Positions 49,101 through 61,674 of a stretch of DNA of 64,000 bases are shown here, one piece after another. The notes below the pieces were generated by a model. It was not told the origin of the DNA and did not search any database. It was given only the letters and a program-made list of their open reading frames with translations. How positions within the stretch are numbered: the stretch's first letter is position 1; each line of letters starts with the position of its first letter. A program made the position numbers and the translations under genes. The stretch comes from Nageia nagi (lineage: Eukaryota > Pinophyta), in assembly GCA_050084985.1 (NCBI GenBank), contig JBITNC010000001.1, forward strand, positions 3,720,001 through 3,784,000. Direction: 5' to 3'.

Positions 49101-50560
49101 CCCCTATATACATAATTTATATGGAGGGACATGCAAATGTGAGATTTGGGTAACATTATGCAAAGATCTGAAATAAATATGATGGATCAGGCAGATGGAA
49201 ACTTTAAGAGATATAGACCTATTCAAGCAAAGATTAAGGAGTAAGATAGCTTCATTGTTGGAATTACTTTTGATTGATAGCAACTTGAAAGATAAGGATT
49301 TACAACCTCAAAAGACTCATCATGACACATGGAAACATAGGGAAATTAGTTATAATTTTTGTATAGGCTAGATATCTTTAAATTTTCTTATATTTCCAAT
49401 TTCATTGTAATAAGATTTAGACTAATTTTTAAGTGAAACTTGGTAGAAGGCTAGGTAATTAGGGTTTTGAAAAGTCAAGGAAGTTGAAAAGTCATAGTTT
49501 AGGGTAATTCAAGAGTCACTTTTATAACTCCTAAAGGCTTTATAAATTAGGAGAGGTTCTTCATGATTTTAAGAATCTCTTAGAAGGAAAAATAATTGAT
49601 GTAATGAGGCATGTTATATAAATAAATACAAATTTTGCTTCTATCTTGTGTTGTTTATTTTCTTATGAGAAAATTTTGAATAGAAAGAATAAAATTACAA
49701 GTTTTTTATGTACTAATTTTATCTTTGATTTAGAATTGATGTCCTTTCATGAGTTATCAATTTTATTATACAACTAACTTATGAAGGTAGATGTTGTTTT
49801 ATGCAAGCTATGCAACATTGGGTAAACATATTGAGAAGAGATAGACATGCTAAGGTAAATTGATATCTTTGGTGTGAAACAAAGTGAGTAAAAATCATAA
49901 AAAGAAATATGAGAATTCAACAATATAAAAAGCCTGCTTTGCAGTTAGATTGGATTTAGGGATTTCACTTGTAAGAAATATTCAACAAGGGTTAACTCTC
50001 ATGATTAATGATTTCTTATAATGGGAAATATAGTTAAAGTTATCACACTAGCCTGAAGGGAAATTCATGTTACTACTTGAAGATCACCTCTTATCAAAAG
50101 GAGGATTTTTAACCCATTATTCTCCCAATTATTACTTGACAAGAAAAACTAACACACACTCACTTAACCAAGGTTTGAAATACAATCTCATCTACCTCCA
50201 TCAAGAAACTACTAGGTACAAAGAAGAATACAAAGTAAATAGATCTCATGGGTATTCAAAAATCTTCCTTCAAAGCAACTATGAAGGTCATATCCCAAAA
50301 CCTCTACTACAAGAACATCTTGAGTTCCATTACCACATATCAATATTATATGGCTTTTGATATCATGGTGGTTGGGAGGACCTACCATTTAGCTAATATA
50401 TTCCTCCAACAACTTTAATAAAATGATGTAGAGGTAAAATACACAAACAAACTATATGTGTTGCAAATATAATTTTTTTTAGTGTTAGTTGCAATATTTT
50501 TTCTACAATGTTTACCTTTGTGGAAAGACACATATATGAAAGAAAAAAAGGGCAAAAAAA
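49101..50560. other. unassigned AT-rich sequence
   Basis: Right of the last readable element 2 leader. A segment at 49.55-49.7 kb (TTATATAAATAAATACAAATT, then TTGCTTCTATCTTGTGTTG) resembles the TATA-plus-downstream part of an LTR. No matching partner or TG/CA ends could be set. A 97-codon + frame at 50067-50360 has no recognisable domain. Confidence 0.3.
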
Positions 50561-50569
50561 TAAAAATAA

Positions 50570-51090
50570 GAGGACAAGGATGTGTTAGTAAGCATGATTG
50601 AATGACATTCAATACTTCAAAATGATTTATTGAATGGTATAATGAATTACGATCAAAATTTGAGAATTTAGCTAAATGGGCCATAAATTTTAAATCAATG
50701 GTACAAAGACAAAGGATAATTCATGATAAAAAAGTTGAGGATGTCTTAATAAATAATCATATCCTATATTTTATAATGGTTTTCAATAATATTTACATCA
50801 TGATTTTAGATCCCCTTAATCCATTTTCAATAGAAATATGTCCATATCAAATTGATTATAAAACATGACAAGATTTAGTTGAGTGAACCATAAAAAAAAA
50901 ACCCACCAAGAGTCAAGAAGAGATACAAATTAATAATAAAGAATCACCACCACCACATGTACCACCTAGCTCGTCCACTAGTCCAACACTCTCAAATTCC
51001 CCACCAGAATCTTCTACCACATCAACACCACTAATTCCTATTCCTCACTTCTCTATGTCATTAGATTTACAACCCTTGGTCATCAAATGA
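50570..51090 (+). pseudogene. unrecognised decayed frame with a Pro/Ser-rich tail
   Basis: A + strand frame (about 50.57-50.87 kb) reads protein-like between stops. It ends in a Pro/Ser/Thr-rich stretch (50937-51090, including SPPPHVPPSSSTSPTLS) closed by a TGA. The tail resembles a disordered linker. No domain is recognised, and several stops make it non-functional as read. Confidence 0.3.
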
Positions 51091-54000
51091 TGCATGGGAT
51101 AATATATGTGGCCCCAAACTTATATCAACACACAAATAAGCACACCAACAACATAAATACAAGGATTTATTAAATCAATTGAGGTAACAATGATCCTTTA
51201 TACCTCAACCACATCTCCTTCAATTCTAGTAAGTTTCACACTTATTTCCTCTAACAGTAAAGTATCCAATTAATTTTTTAATTATAAGTTCAACAAATTC
51301 ATCGATCCTTACTTTATAAACCATAATCTCCATTTATAACTTCCCATCAATAACCACAATCGATTAAGGAATTAGCTCTAGTTCACCTACACACTCCATT
51401 CCAAGGCTAGAATCCTTTTTTTTGTGTAGGAGAAACAAACCCTAACTCAAATTTCACTATAATATTTTCCACTCCATCCACCATATAAGACATCCCTATT
51501 CTCATATTTTTTCACCCCATACCATCTACTATATCATCTATTACATTAATGCCTTCCATGAACATAGTCAATATATCTATTGACTCTCAATCAACCACCA
51601 ACAGATAATATTTTCCAGTTATACCTTATTTATGTAAAACCTTTATCATATAATAGATTAAATGTAAACCCATTCCAATCCTTAATATATTTTTCTATTA
51701 AAACAATAACCCAACAAAAATATTTAGATGCTATACAACTTTTCCTTTTTGATAATTTTGAGGTGACAAAGGTAGTAGAGCACAACATCAACAACTACTT
51801 CAAGTCATAAAAAATTTCTATGATTACTTAAAAAAAAGAGTTGAGAAATAAATAGATAAAATGCAATAGTGAATCATAGGGCCATTATTGATTAGTCTTA
51901 CATCACTATGTAATTAATTGAAAGTATTGATTGATTTCTTAATGATTTAACCAGAACAACCACAAGGAGTGGTCAAATTTCTAACTAACATTCAAAAATA
52001 ATTTCATAATTCATAATAGATACCAATGCCTCACCACAACATAAATTGTAAATGGTTATTAAGACCCTAATTTAAGTTAAATATGCATTGGATCAATGAC
52101 TCAATAACACAAATTACTCATTGATCAATGGTCTTAGTAACTATAGGTTTTTTTGGTCAATGCAAAGGATATTTTAATTTATAGAAGTGTTTGTACTAAT
52201 ATAAAAAACATCATGAAAAAAATGACTCCTCATATTTTAAGGATATTGATAAATAAGTTATCGATCACTGAGAAAAGTAGATAGAATTATAACAAAAGGC
52301 ATCATAGGTCCATAATTATTTTGAATAAATGAAAGCAATCAACAATGAGATGATTCAATCTTATAGGGATAAAAATGAACACTAATAGGTAGAAAAGGAT
52401 GTTTTGGAGGAACTTATATAGATATATAGGGCACGTAATGAACACTTGGTCTAGGTAGAAGGCTTACTTACGATTGACATACAACAACTGAAGGACACAA
52501 AGGTATAACATCACAACCTCAAATTAGATATGATTGTTGAAAAAGTCAAAGAGGAAATTTTTGTCTGGCTTATATAAAAAAAGGTATATTTTACAAACTA
52601 TCCATTTATTAAAATAAACCCCTCATCGATACATTAAATAATCTTCACTAACAACTCCACACTTCAAATAACAAAGGCAAAGGTAAAAATGATGATGTAG
52701 TATGAGATAAATGGTATACTTCCTAGTTTTGTGTACATAAGAAAGGAACATCGAGTGTAATGTAATTAAAGAACCTATGTTTTAATAAAACTAATATAAG
52801 AAGAGTTGTTTTGATGTCAACACATTATTGTTGGATATTTTTATGAGGTTGTTAATCAAATGGAGTATAGAAGATGAAGAAATGCCTAAACACACTAAGC
52901 ATAAATAAAAAGAAAAAACATCATAATGAATAGAACAATTGATGTAATTATAGTTACAAAGAGTAAGGGATATAACTATTTTCTATAAGTATAAAATAAA
53001 TGATGTAATTTGTAAGAACAAATTGACAAACAACTAATAAAGGCCATTAAAGGATTTAGTCATCAGAAGTTGATAAATTAACATAAAGAATGGGTTAAGA
53101 AAAGAGATAATTAAAAGAACTTATGCAAATAGATCAACCAAATAATGAAACAATATAACTATAAGGAAAAATTGTTTCAAAAAATGCATATATAAGGTTA
53201 AAAAAAAGAAAAAAATAATGAAGACAAGAATTCTCAAAAAATACAACTAGTGATAAGGATCTATCAACCAAAGATACATAAAATTTTCTTACAATTATAT
53301 TATTGTAAACAATGTCAAGATGAACACTACATAAGACTTTATTTACTTGTTCATTGAAAATCATAACAAGATTCGTTGAATCTCCAAAAGAGTTACAAAG
53401 TGTTATAGTACAAACCTTGTTCAATAAAAGAAAATATTATGCTTGGGAGATTAAAATTACTGAAGATGACTTAATAATTCAGATCAAAACTAGAATTGAT
53501 GAACACAATATTTATATTATGGCCTTACTCCACACTAAGATTCTTGTTAGATCGTACATCTAATACTCGATCCAAATTACTACTATACTTGTCTAATCCT
53601 ATGAAGTTAAATGGTTGGCTAATCAATTACCAAAAGAGTGATTCATTTACAATTATAGTGAATATTTATAAAGGATTATAGAATTGACATTACAAAGTAG
53701 AAACAAAATAGATTCCATTGAATTCGATATCTATCACAATGTAGCTCAAACAAAAGAACTCGTAAATATAATCAATTCTTTAAAAATCCTAATATGAAAA
53801 GAAAAATAAAAGGAGGCTCAAGAACACGCCTTGTATTTAAGTTGCAAAGGATGTTAGTCGAATTTTGATCGATACTGTAGGAATGAAATTCTAATAGAAT
53901 CGATTGATTTAAATAAGACCCATCAACTTATTCTAATTCCATCGACTAAAGAAAATTTCAAAGATTTGAATAGGTCTAATGAGATGGATCAACACAAAGA

Positions 54001-55109
54001 CTTTCAAAAAAAAGAAAAATTAATAAGCAAGAAATTAAAGGAGAGCTTTGATTATTAAAAGGAATTGATGGATTAATTATGGATTAATACAAAGACATGG
54101 AATTGACATACCTCTTTCAAAACGACATGAAGACTACAAAGGATAGAAATTTATAACCAATGCTCAATCGATCCAAAGAAAAGCAAGTACACTAGTTGAA
54201 TACATATAAACATTTGATTGATATCGATAGTCTTTATATAACCAATCAATTGACTAAATATTTATTTTATATATGAGATTACATTATTATTAATAAATAT
54301 TATCCATTTTATTTACAAATTCTTTGTATATATTTTCCTATTTTATTCAACATTTTTACTTTTGCTAGTATTTTGATCTCATTTGTAGGTGAGAACCCAA
54401 TTGATTGGATTCTTTCGAATTGCTAAACTGATCAATAGTGGCATGTGGCTTATACATAGTGGCATGTGATAAACACAATATGGCATGTGATGGCAATGAA
54501 AGTAATAGTATGAGGCCATGTGTACTCATGCATATGTATTGGTATAGAAGTGAGAGTGCATGAGATACTTGTCTCATGCACTCCCACTTGGTGTTGGAAG
54601 CCTCTATGATTAATTCCATATGAGGAAAAAGGAATTAACAATTATTGTTATTCCAATATTAGAGTATATTCTATTGTTGCATATGCAATTGCTTTATAGG
54701 ATGGTTCATGATACAAAAACTTTAGAGGAATTGTAGCTCTTCCATCTTTTATTTTAATGATGGTTAACTATAAAACAATATGAAAATTATCCAATATCAT
54801 ACTTTTTAAAATAATGAAATGCATTCTTTTTTTATTGGTAAATGGAACACTTAGTAAGATTTAAGTGTCTAGGTGATTCACACATTTCACAATCATCACT
54901 ACATTTAGAAACTCTTAACAATCATATTGCTAGTGCGCTTCAACATTGTTCATAATCATTACTAGATTTAAAACCCCTTAAGAAATAAATCATCAATACA
55001 CTTCAACATCATTCATAATCATTACTACATTTAAAAACTTTTAAGAATTACATCATCATTACACTTCAATATCATTTATGATATCATCACAAAATACTGA
55101 TATTATTAT
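51091..55109. other. AT-rich intergenic sequence, nothing recognised
   Basis: Frames up to 97 codons occur on both strands but have chance-like composition. A triplicate-like word (ATCATTACTACATTTAAAAAC and variants) recurs at about 54.89-55.05 kb. No terminal repeats or splice-supported exons were found. Confidence 0.4.
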
Positions 55110-55882
55110 GGGAAAATTACTAAAATGGCCCTAACAAATGACCTATGGCTCTGATAATTTTTATTAAAAAAAATGACCCTATAGTTTTGTTAGGGTCATT
55201 TTTGTGGGTCCCCATGAAAAGCTGCCATCAAATCTTCATCTTTTGCACCCATAAATCCACATATAAGGGTATGAGGCCCAAACTCGACCACAAATGTTGT
55301 GCGTATATCAAAATCCTGCCATTGCCCATCGTCCAATCCTTTTGCTTTGCTCCATTATATTATGTGCAGATATCAATCGAAAATTGATATGACTTTTTTT
55401 GCATATGCACAGGCCATATAGATATATATATATATATGCAAGCTTTATATATATATATGCACAAGTTTTATGTATATGTACATAAAATTCATGTATATAC
55501 GCATAATATTTATGTATATATATGCAAACTTTATATATATACATAATCTTTATGTATATTTGCACATAATTCATGTATATATGCATAAGATTTATGTATA
55601 TACACATAAGGTTTATGTATATATATGTACAAGATGTATGTATATAAACACATGATATATATATATATATAGACAGACACACACACACATGCGTGTGCAT
55701 GGCATCGTTGGCATCCTATGTGAGGTGGTGGATTTATGGGTGCAAAGAGCGAAGATTTGGTGGCAGCTTCTCGTGGGGACTCACAAAAATAACACAAAAC
55801 TAAAGATTATTTTTGTATATAAAAATTTGTCACAACCATTTCAATAAAAAAATCATTTGTTAGGATCATTTTAGTAATTTTC
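55110..55882. mobile_element. foldback/MITE-like DNA element
   Basis: Terminal inverted repeats GAAAATTACTAAAATGGCCC... at the left (from 55112) and their complement at the right (to 55882) match over about 29 bases with 2 differences. Inside, a second inverted pair of about 55 bases (55206-55260 with 55727-55785; for example GTGGATTTATGGGTGCAAA and its complement) extends the foldback. Flanks ATTATTAT (55102-55109 and 55883-55890) are an 8-base match, weak because the site is AT-rich. The core is an AT-rich minisatellite. No transposase is present. Confidence 0.75.
55415..55700. repeat. TA/ATGTATATA minisatellite in the foldback core
   Basis: Irregular units of about 25 bp based on TTTATGTATATATGCACATAA, running into (TA)n and (AC)n. 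The long frames through it on both strands (up to 130 codons of Tyr/Ile/Met/His) come from the repeat. Confidence 0.9.
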
Positions 55883-56201
55883 ATTATTATTATTATAAAA
55901 TATTATTGAGATTTGAAGTTTGATAGATGTCGAAACACCTTAATAATCTACTCCATTGAAAAATAAATAAATAAATATATATATATATACATACAATTTA
56001 TTTTAAAATATTAATATTAATTTATGAAAATTCAAGGAAATTCTCATTGTTCATTTGTCTGTCCGTGTGACTTTCCTAAGATTCTGGGATTTAAGTGGTA
56101 TACTTACGTGGTTTTAGCTTGGAGTATAAGTTCCCTCATCTTATCACAATCAGTTCATTTGAATATGTGTGACTGGGCATCGAGCTTGTTTTTCAGCAGT
56201 C

Positions 56202-56342
56202 ATGGCCAGATGCATAAGCTCAACCCCTCACATTCAACCTCATATATCGATTTCTTCAGTACCCGGAGTTTGTAACCTGCAAGATCTTCACAACAACCCT
56301 CTTCAACAACAATGCCAATTCCAGAAACAATCCAATGCAACG
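56202..56342 (+). other. possible first exon of an unknown gene
   Basis: ATG at 56202 opens 47 codons reading MARCISSTPHIQPHISISSV and then a Gln-rich stretch. The composition (Ser/Thr/His, few acids) could be an organelle transit peptide. It ends at a donor-like CG|GTACAT. An acceptor-like CTGCAG at 56396-56401 would make a 59-base intron, short for plants; the frame beyond it stays open to 56635. No domain is seen, so this is a weak candidate. Confidence 0.2.
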
Positions 56343-56989
56343 GTACATTTTTTTTTTTATTCGTATAATTTGTTAATTCCGTTTTATTTTTGAGGCTGCA
56401 GGATCTGATCTTTACGGATCACTCTGAATTGCATATCTTTATATGCATACATTCGCAAATGTGTGGTTTAGGAAGAGAGAAAATTCAAATTGAAAGTTTA
56501 GCTGCCTATGTGCTTTTATGTAACTTTACATGGCAAGTTTTTCAATTTAAAAGCTGTTATATCACAGTGAAAATAGCATGTTTGGCTTTTCACCACACAT
56601 GGCTTACGAGTTTCAAGGCCTTTCATGAATCGTAGAGGAATCTACTTACAACACGTTTTTTAGAGTGTCAGTTGGAATTGTATTCTCCCCCCTAAAAAAA
56701 TAAATTAGTATAAGAATTATTTCTTGTGTTTACAGACTCAAGAACAACCACACAAATATAAACATTGGAAAATGATATGTTGAATATATGGTCTTTACGG
56801 TACAAGATGCACATTGTTCGCAAATGTTTATACTAATAGGCAATGGGGTCCTTCATGGCCAACTACGTGTTGAACATCTATTGACGTGAAGCTTGAAGGT
56901 AGGTGAATAATTACAAAGATAGGTGAATTATTCAACAGCATGATGGTAGGCTATATGATGCAGTAGAAGATGCACCTCAATCATACATC

Positions 56990-57095
56990 AATACAAATTT
57001 AAGAAATATATATTTGACCAGAAAGAATTAGTTTTGGTGTTATAACAGACAAAATTTAAGAAAGATATATTTGACCAGAAAGAATTAGGTTTATT
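56990..57095. repeat. short tandem duplication
   Basis: AATTTAAGAAAtATATATTTGACC-type sequence with CAGAAAGAATTAG occurs at about 56997-57031 and again at about 57054-57089, roughly 57 bp apart. Confidence 0.8.
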
Positions 57096-57316
57096 ATTAT
57101 AATAGGTATTTTGTGGACAATTTCCAGAATGGAGCCGAGGAGAATACTAAGCAGTAAAAGAATTTACTCCAACCACCTCCCCTTTCAATAAGCGGTTCCC
57201 AACAAGAATGCAAGGAATAATGGAAAAGGAAAGCTAGAAAGGCAGGAAAGGCTAGAGTGAATTGATAAAATTTTCAAAAGTCAAGAGTAGGTTCTTTTGT
57301 CATTGTTATGGGGTTA

Positions 57317-57475
57317 TTAGGCTTCAACAGTACATTGTTTAGGGAGGAATTTCTGGGTCAGCATTGTAAAACTTGTAGCCGAACTGCTTGACACATCGTC
57401 AGGGAATTTGGCTACAAGTTTTTGCAATTCTGTTCCATAAATTCCTCCCTAAACAATGTTACTGTTGAAGCCTAA
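57317..57475. ncRNA. long near-perfect hairpin, candidate small-RNA precursor
   Basis: Arms 57319-57382 and about 57407-57473 pair over roughly 65 bases with about 5 mismatches and 2 single-base bulges. They include an uninterrupted 20-bp stem (CATTGTTTAGGGAGGAATTT). The loop is about 25 bases. Nothing marks it as a transposon: no target duplication and no second copy was seen. A minus-strand frame runs through right arm, loop and left arm with one stop and continues from an open frame at 57649-57449. This suggests the arms came from inverted duplication of a coding piece. Structure is certain; expression or processing is inference. Confidence 0.5.
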
Positions 57476-58685
57476 AAATGTTGATGCTGGATCTATCTTG
57501 TAATTCTTTCCAGTAAACCCAATTATTGAATACCTTTTTGCTTTCATAGGATAAAAGGGGGTTGTAACTCCCTTTACTTCCATGAAACTTGGGCTTCTGG
57601 CCTTATTACCAAGTGTCCACCTCATGTCTTTAAAGAACGGCCACACCAATATTAAGGCTTGGCATCATCACTAAGATGCCATTAGTAGGCTTTGGCATGG
57701 TCACCATTATGCTGCTGGATTTTGACCCTTGGTGTAGGGTTCATCACCCATTTCTCGATCATTCAACCAAGATCCCATTGTCCTAGTAAATAAGCATTGG
57801 TAAATTAATATTAAGAAATTCTTATAACCAGGACTCTACCCACACAAAGAGACAAAAAAATACATCAAAAAGAAGACTGTCATGAACATAACAAGATACA
57901 TAAGATCAGAATCTGAGCAACTTATCATTATACATGGAATCAGATGTGTTTTATATTATTAAATCAGCCATTGTACACACTAGAGGCAAAAGAATGTCAT
58001 TGTTCCAAAGCAGGGAGTCCATATATTGGATTCTGAGGTAAGTCAACGCATTCTTTGCTGAGTGATAGCTTGAACACATTCCATAGATTTTCTCTCTTTG
58101 AGATGATAGCTTGAAGGCCAAAACCTTCATTTGATATGTATCATCACACACTCTCTCTCTTGGAAATGGTTTGAATCAAATTATTTGCTGAAAACAGTTG
58201 TCATCATGTTTGGCTGCCCACCTATTCAATGATCTAAATTTATAACTACTTTGTAAGGTCTCTTCTATTGCATTTTCTTCCCTCACATATCTATGTATTT
58301 CCAAGTCCATGTAAATTTCTGCTTGTTTTTGGCTCTTTGTAGTTTTCGTTCACATATTTACTTCCTTAATTCTGTGAGTATTCATTAATTTGTTAAGTGT
58401 CAATCTGGATATTTGAATGGAAGTACTATTTTGTTGTTTGGTTTGTCAACCCTTAAAATAATGAGAATGCTGATATATATCTTGCTGTTTTAAATAACCA
58501 CTTTGGGAATAATTTGGGTGTAAATACAAGTAAACTTTGATTGATTCCTGAATCCTTATATTTCTAAAGTGCAGTCTAATTTTACTCAAGTCCTGCTTGA
58601 TTAGGTTGGTACTGGGTTCCTTGGCCCTTAGAAAAATCACAACTTACCAGCATTAAAACCTTACATCTGAAATAAGATTTAGGTT
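57476..58685. other. region right of the hairpin, no gene assigned
   Basis: The minus-strand frame 57649-57449 (for example FMEVKGVTTPFYPMKAKRY) looks protein-like but matches nothing I know. The rest is AT-rich with short chance frames. Confidence 0.3.
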
Positions 58686-58689
58686 CAAG

Positions 58690-59160
58690 ACCTCATCTAT
58701 TTAGGGGGAACAACACTAGTCAAGCAAAGTGATAGGCAGCTAGATCCACCCAAGACCAAGCTCACTTTATCTTGTATTCTGTGGAGCTTATCCTCCAAGC
58801 CATGCCACGTTCATACTTCATGAGACCTAGTGATATGAAAGGGGTATGGGCCCTCAGGCCCCCTATTGGCTAGCCAGTCTATTGCTCCATTATCCTCACC
58901 TAATGTATGTTGAATGTGATAAATAGTGATATAATTAGATAAGTTCTTAAATTCCTTGTAGAGGGGGTTTGAGCGTGCCAACTGTAAATGGAGCCTTCTT
59001 TGAACTCATTGACAATCACCTGATATTCCTCCTCACCACAATATTGCCAATGTTTTCTTTAATAGCTTGTCAGATTAGTAACAATAATTGAACTCTTCCA
59101 CTATCTCTAATATGAGCAATAAGAAGTTCTCAAATGACACCTTCTATCGTACGTAAGGGA
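58690..59160 (-). pseudogene. LINE ORF2 fragment: RT scrap joined to RNase H
   Basis: From the right on the minus strand it starts with LLIAHIRDSGRVQL, a reverse transcriptase segment also present at 62.0 kb. It then passes, within about 60 bases, to an RNase H-like part with EEYQVIVNEFK, LYKEFKNLSNYITIYHIQHT and GEDNGAIDWLANRG (58859-58879 region for the DWLAN motif). Frameshifts and stops interrupt it. The joining of distant parts of ORF2 implies an internal deletion. Assignment is by motif recall. Confidence 0.6.
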
Positions 59161-60900
59161 AGAATCCCAAGTTAGTAACTTGGAAGGTGACCCAAGGAAA
59201 CTTGAAGAGTGTTCACAATGCAATATTGGTATCTAACAGGAACACTGAAGAAATAAATCTTTGATTTTTCTTTACTAACCATTTGCCTAGATGCTTGTCA
59301 TAAAGACTAGCTTAGATATCTTAAATACATATCTAGTTCTACAAAACACCGAGAGTTATGATCTCAAGGCACTATCTTATCTCTTTATGTGTGACATGCA
59401 AGATAGGCACCTCGAGATTGATACCTCTCGACATTTTATATATATATATATATGAGATAACTAAGCTAGCAAAATCCTATTATAATCAAAATAATTGTGT
59501 CATTGTATAAAAGCAGCATACATGTAACATAGATCATATTTGCTTGCATATATGCTTTACATATTTATGAACACTTATTGTATATCGAATCTTATCAAAT
59601 CAAGGGTTTGGACCATGCATTGAGATAACTCCTACGTGCATCTGAATTAAATGATCACAACCCATTAACTTAAAGATTGAAAATAAAATTATAATGTTAA
59701 CATTTCAACTAAAATTTAAAATTTTTATTATTATTTTATAATTTTTAATTATTAATATACTTATCAAAGCAAGTGTCCTCCATAACTACTTATCAGTGTA
59801 ACCACATACCAATAAATGAATGGTAAATCTTGCAAAATATGAATTACTACTTCATTTCATTTTGATATGATCATATATGTTGAAATTTTGAATAAATAAT
59901 TGATAGGTAAATTTTAGATTTAACTTTCCATTTGCATTTGTAGGAATGTTATGCTAAAATCCTTTTGATGGGCTTAATTTTTGATGGTTGAGGATAAATT
60001 TCTAAGGCTCCTAATCATTATTTTTGGCTATAGTTGCAAACGCATATCAGATTTTATGGTTATAATATATAAGCTTCTTATATCATATGCAGGCAGAAGT
60101 TCTCTCAATCAGAGTAGATTAGATCTATTTCTAAAAAAATGAGCTGAGATCTATTTTGAAGCATTTAATTTTGAATCTTCTGTGCCTCTTTTGGAGCCAA
60201 ATGGGCATATCTCCATTCAACCACAGGATCACAGGTTTTAATGAGACATTGTTCTCTGTCTCTAGCAAATATTCTAACAAAACCTGCCGTGCATGCTCAT
60301 TAATGATTACATAGCTTCTGTACTACTTCAGATTTACATGGAGTTGACCTGGTAGCATCTATATTAAGTCCTCAACTGGATCGGCTGAGCTTCTCCCTGC
60401 GACAGTAGTATAGCATGTATAACACTCAAAACCATGTGCATAGTTTTGAATTCATTAATTCCATTTCACAGCTAATGATGTGTTTTGGCGATGCACAACC
60501 TCAGAACCTTCTAAAAAGTTCAATTTCAATTTAAAAAAAAGTGATCTGAATATGTGAGAGTGAAAGAGTCAACAAGAACTAAGTGAAATCAAGAACGCAT
60601 CTTCAATATCTGGCAGACTATCTGGAAATATTATGTTAGGTGCTGACATAAATATCAGTTTAGTATTTTTTTGTAGACTGTAATGTTAATGCCATTTCAT
60701 ATTTATCCAGTGATATATAGTTCCTGAAGTCTTATCATTAAAAATTTTATGGTCAAAATTCTACAGTCAACAAAAATAAATTGAATCTACTAACTCCAAT
60801 ACAGTAAGATCAAAAGGCCTTCCATCAAACCATGTATTTTGCATGTAGTTCTCTGATCTAAATATTAAGCTTCATTTTTCATCTTAAAATAAGCATCTGA
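59161..60900. other. AT-rich sequence, no gene assigned
   Basis: A (TA)n run lies near 59438-59452. A short open piece around 60.17-60.24 kb (SVPLLEPNGHISIQPQDH) looks protein-like, but without convincing splice sites. Confidence 0.3.
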
Positions 60901-60906
60901 CCAAGC

Positions 60907-61246
60907 ATGGAAAAATTCTGCTTTCAAACTTCAATTCTCAGACGGATGATTTTTTTTGCAAATGGAAGATCATCTTTATGATTTTGTTCATTACAAAAAT
61001 TATGTATCGATGTGCTTGCTTGTAGAGGGTGGCCGAGTTTGCAAAGAAGCCATAGTTTTTGCGACACAGGATAGGAATGGAAAAAGTCTGCTTTCAAACT
61101 TCAATTCTCTGACAGATGAATTTTCTGCAAATGGAAGATTATCTTTATGATTTTGTTTATTATGAAAATTATGTATCTATGTGCTTGCTTGTAGATGGTG
61201 GCCGAGTTTGCAAGGAAGCCATAGTTTTTGTGACACAGGATAGGAA
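60907..61246 (+). repeat. two-copy 170-bp tandem duplication
   Basis: 60907-61076 is repeated at 61077-61245 with few changes. The start of a third copy (GGATAGGAATGGAAA) is at the end. Each copy contains GGCCGAGTTTGCAA and reads GGRVCKEAIVF(A/V)TQDRNGK in one + strand frame, preceded by an acceptor-like TTGCTTGTAG. After the second copy the frame continues as GVFIISMCFLEAVRE to 61310. It may be a duplicated exon of an unknown gene; I recognise no domain. Confidence 0.7.
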
Positions 61247-61674
61247 TGGAAAGGGCGTCTTCATCATCTCCATGTGCTTCCTTGAAGCTGTACGTGAGAT
61301 TAGATTATAATATTGAAGACTCTTCATCAGATATCTATTTATTCATCTCTAAACAGAAGATACCTCTTCAAATATAAATTTACACAAACAAATTTTTAGG
61401 TTTAGAGTTTGCTCAATATGTATGAAACATTTTATCATTATCCTCTAAAACGTATTCTAAGAAGGTATATCTTCGGCAATCAAAGTTTTAATATTTACAG
61501 ATGAATTCGTAGTTTTACTGTTTCTGTAGATATATTCACAAGGAATTCACAGCTCTCCTACAGATAAGTCTAATACAATTATTTTCTACGTTGCAAGTGC
61601 AATAATTTTTTGTTTTTATAAAGAAATTGTTGAAAGGTTACATCTATTAATGTCGGCTAAATTAATTTGAAAAA

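Noticed and set aside
55308-55797. Long frames (88-130 codons) rich in Tyr/Ile/His/Met
   Set aside because: They translate a TA/ATGTATATA and AC minisatellite on both strands, with no independent sign of coding.
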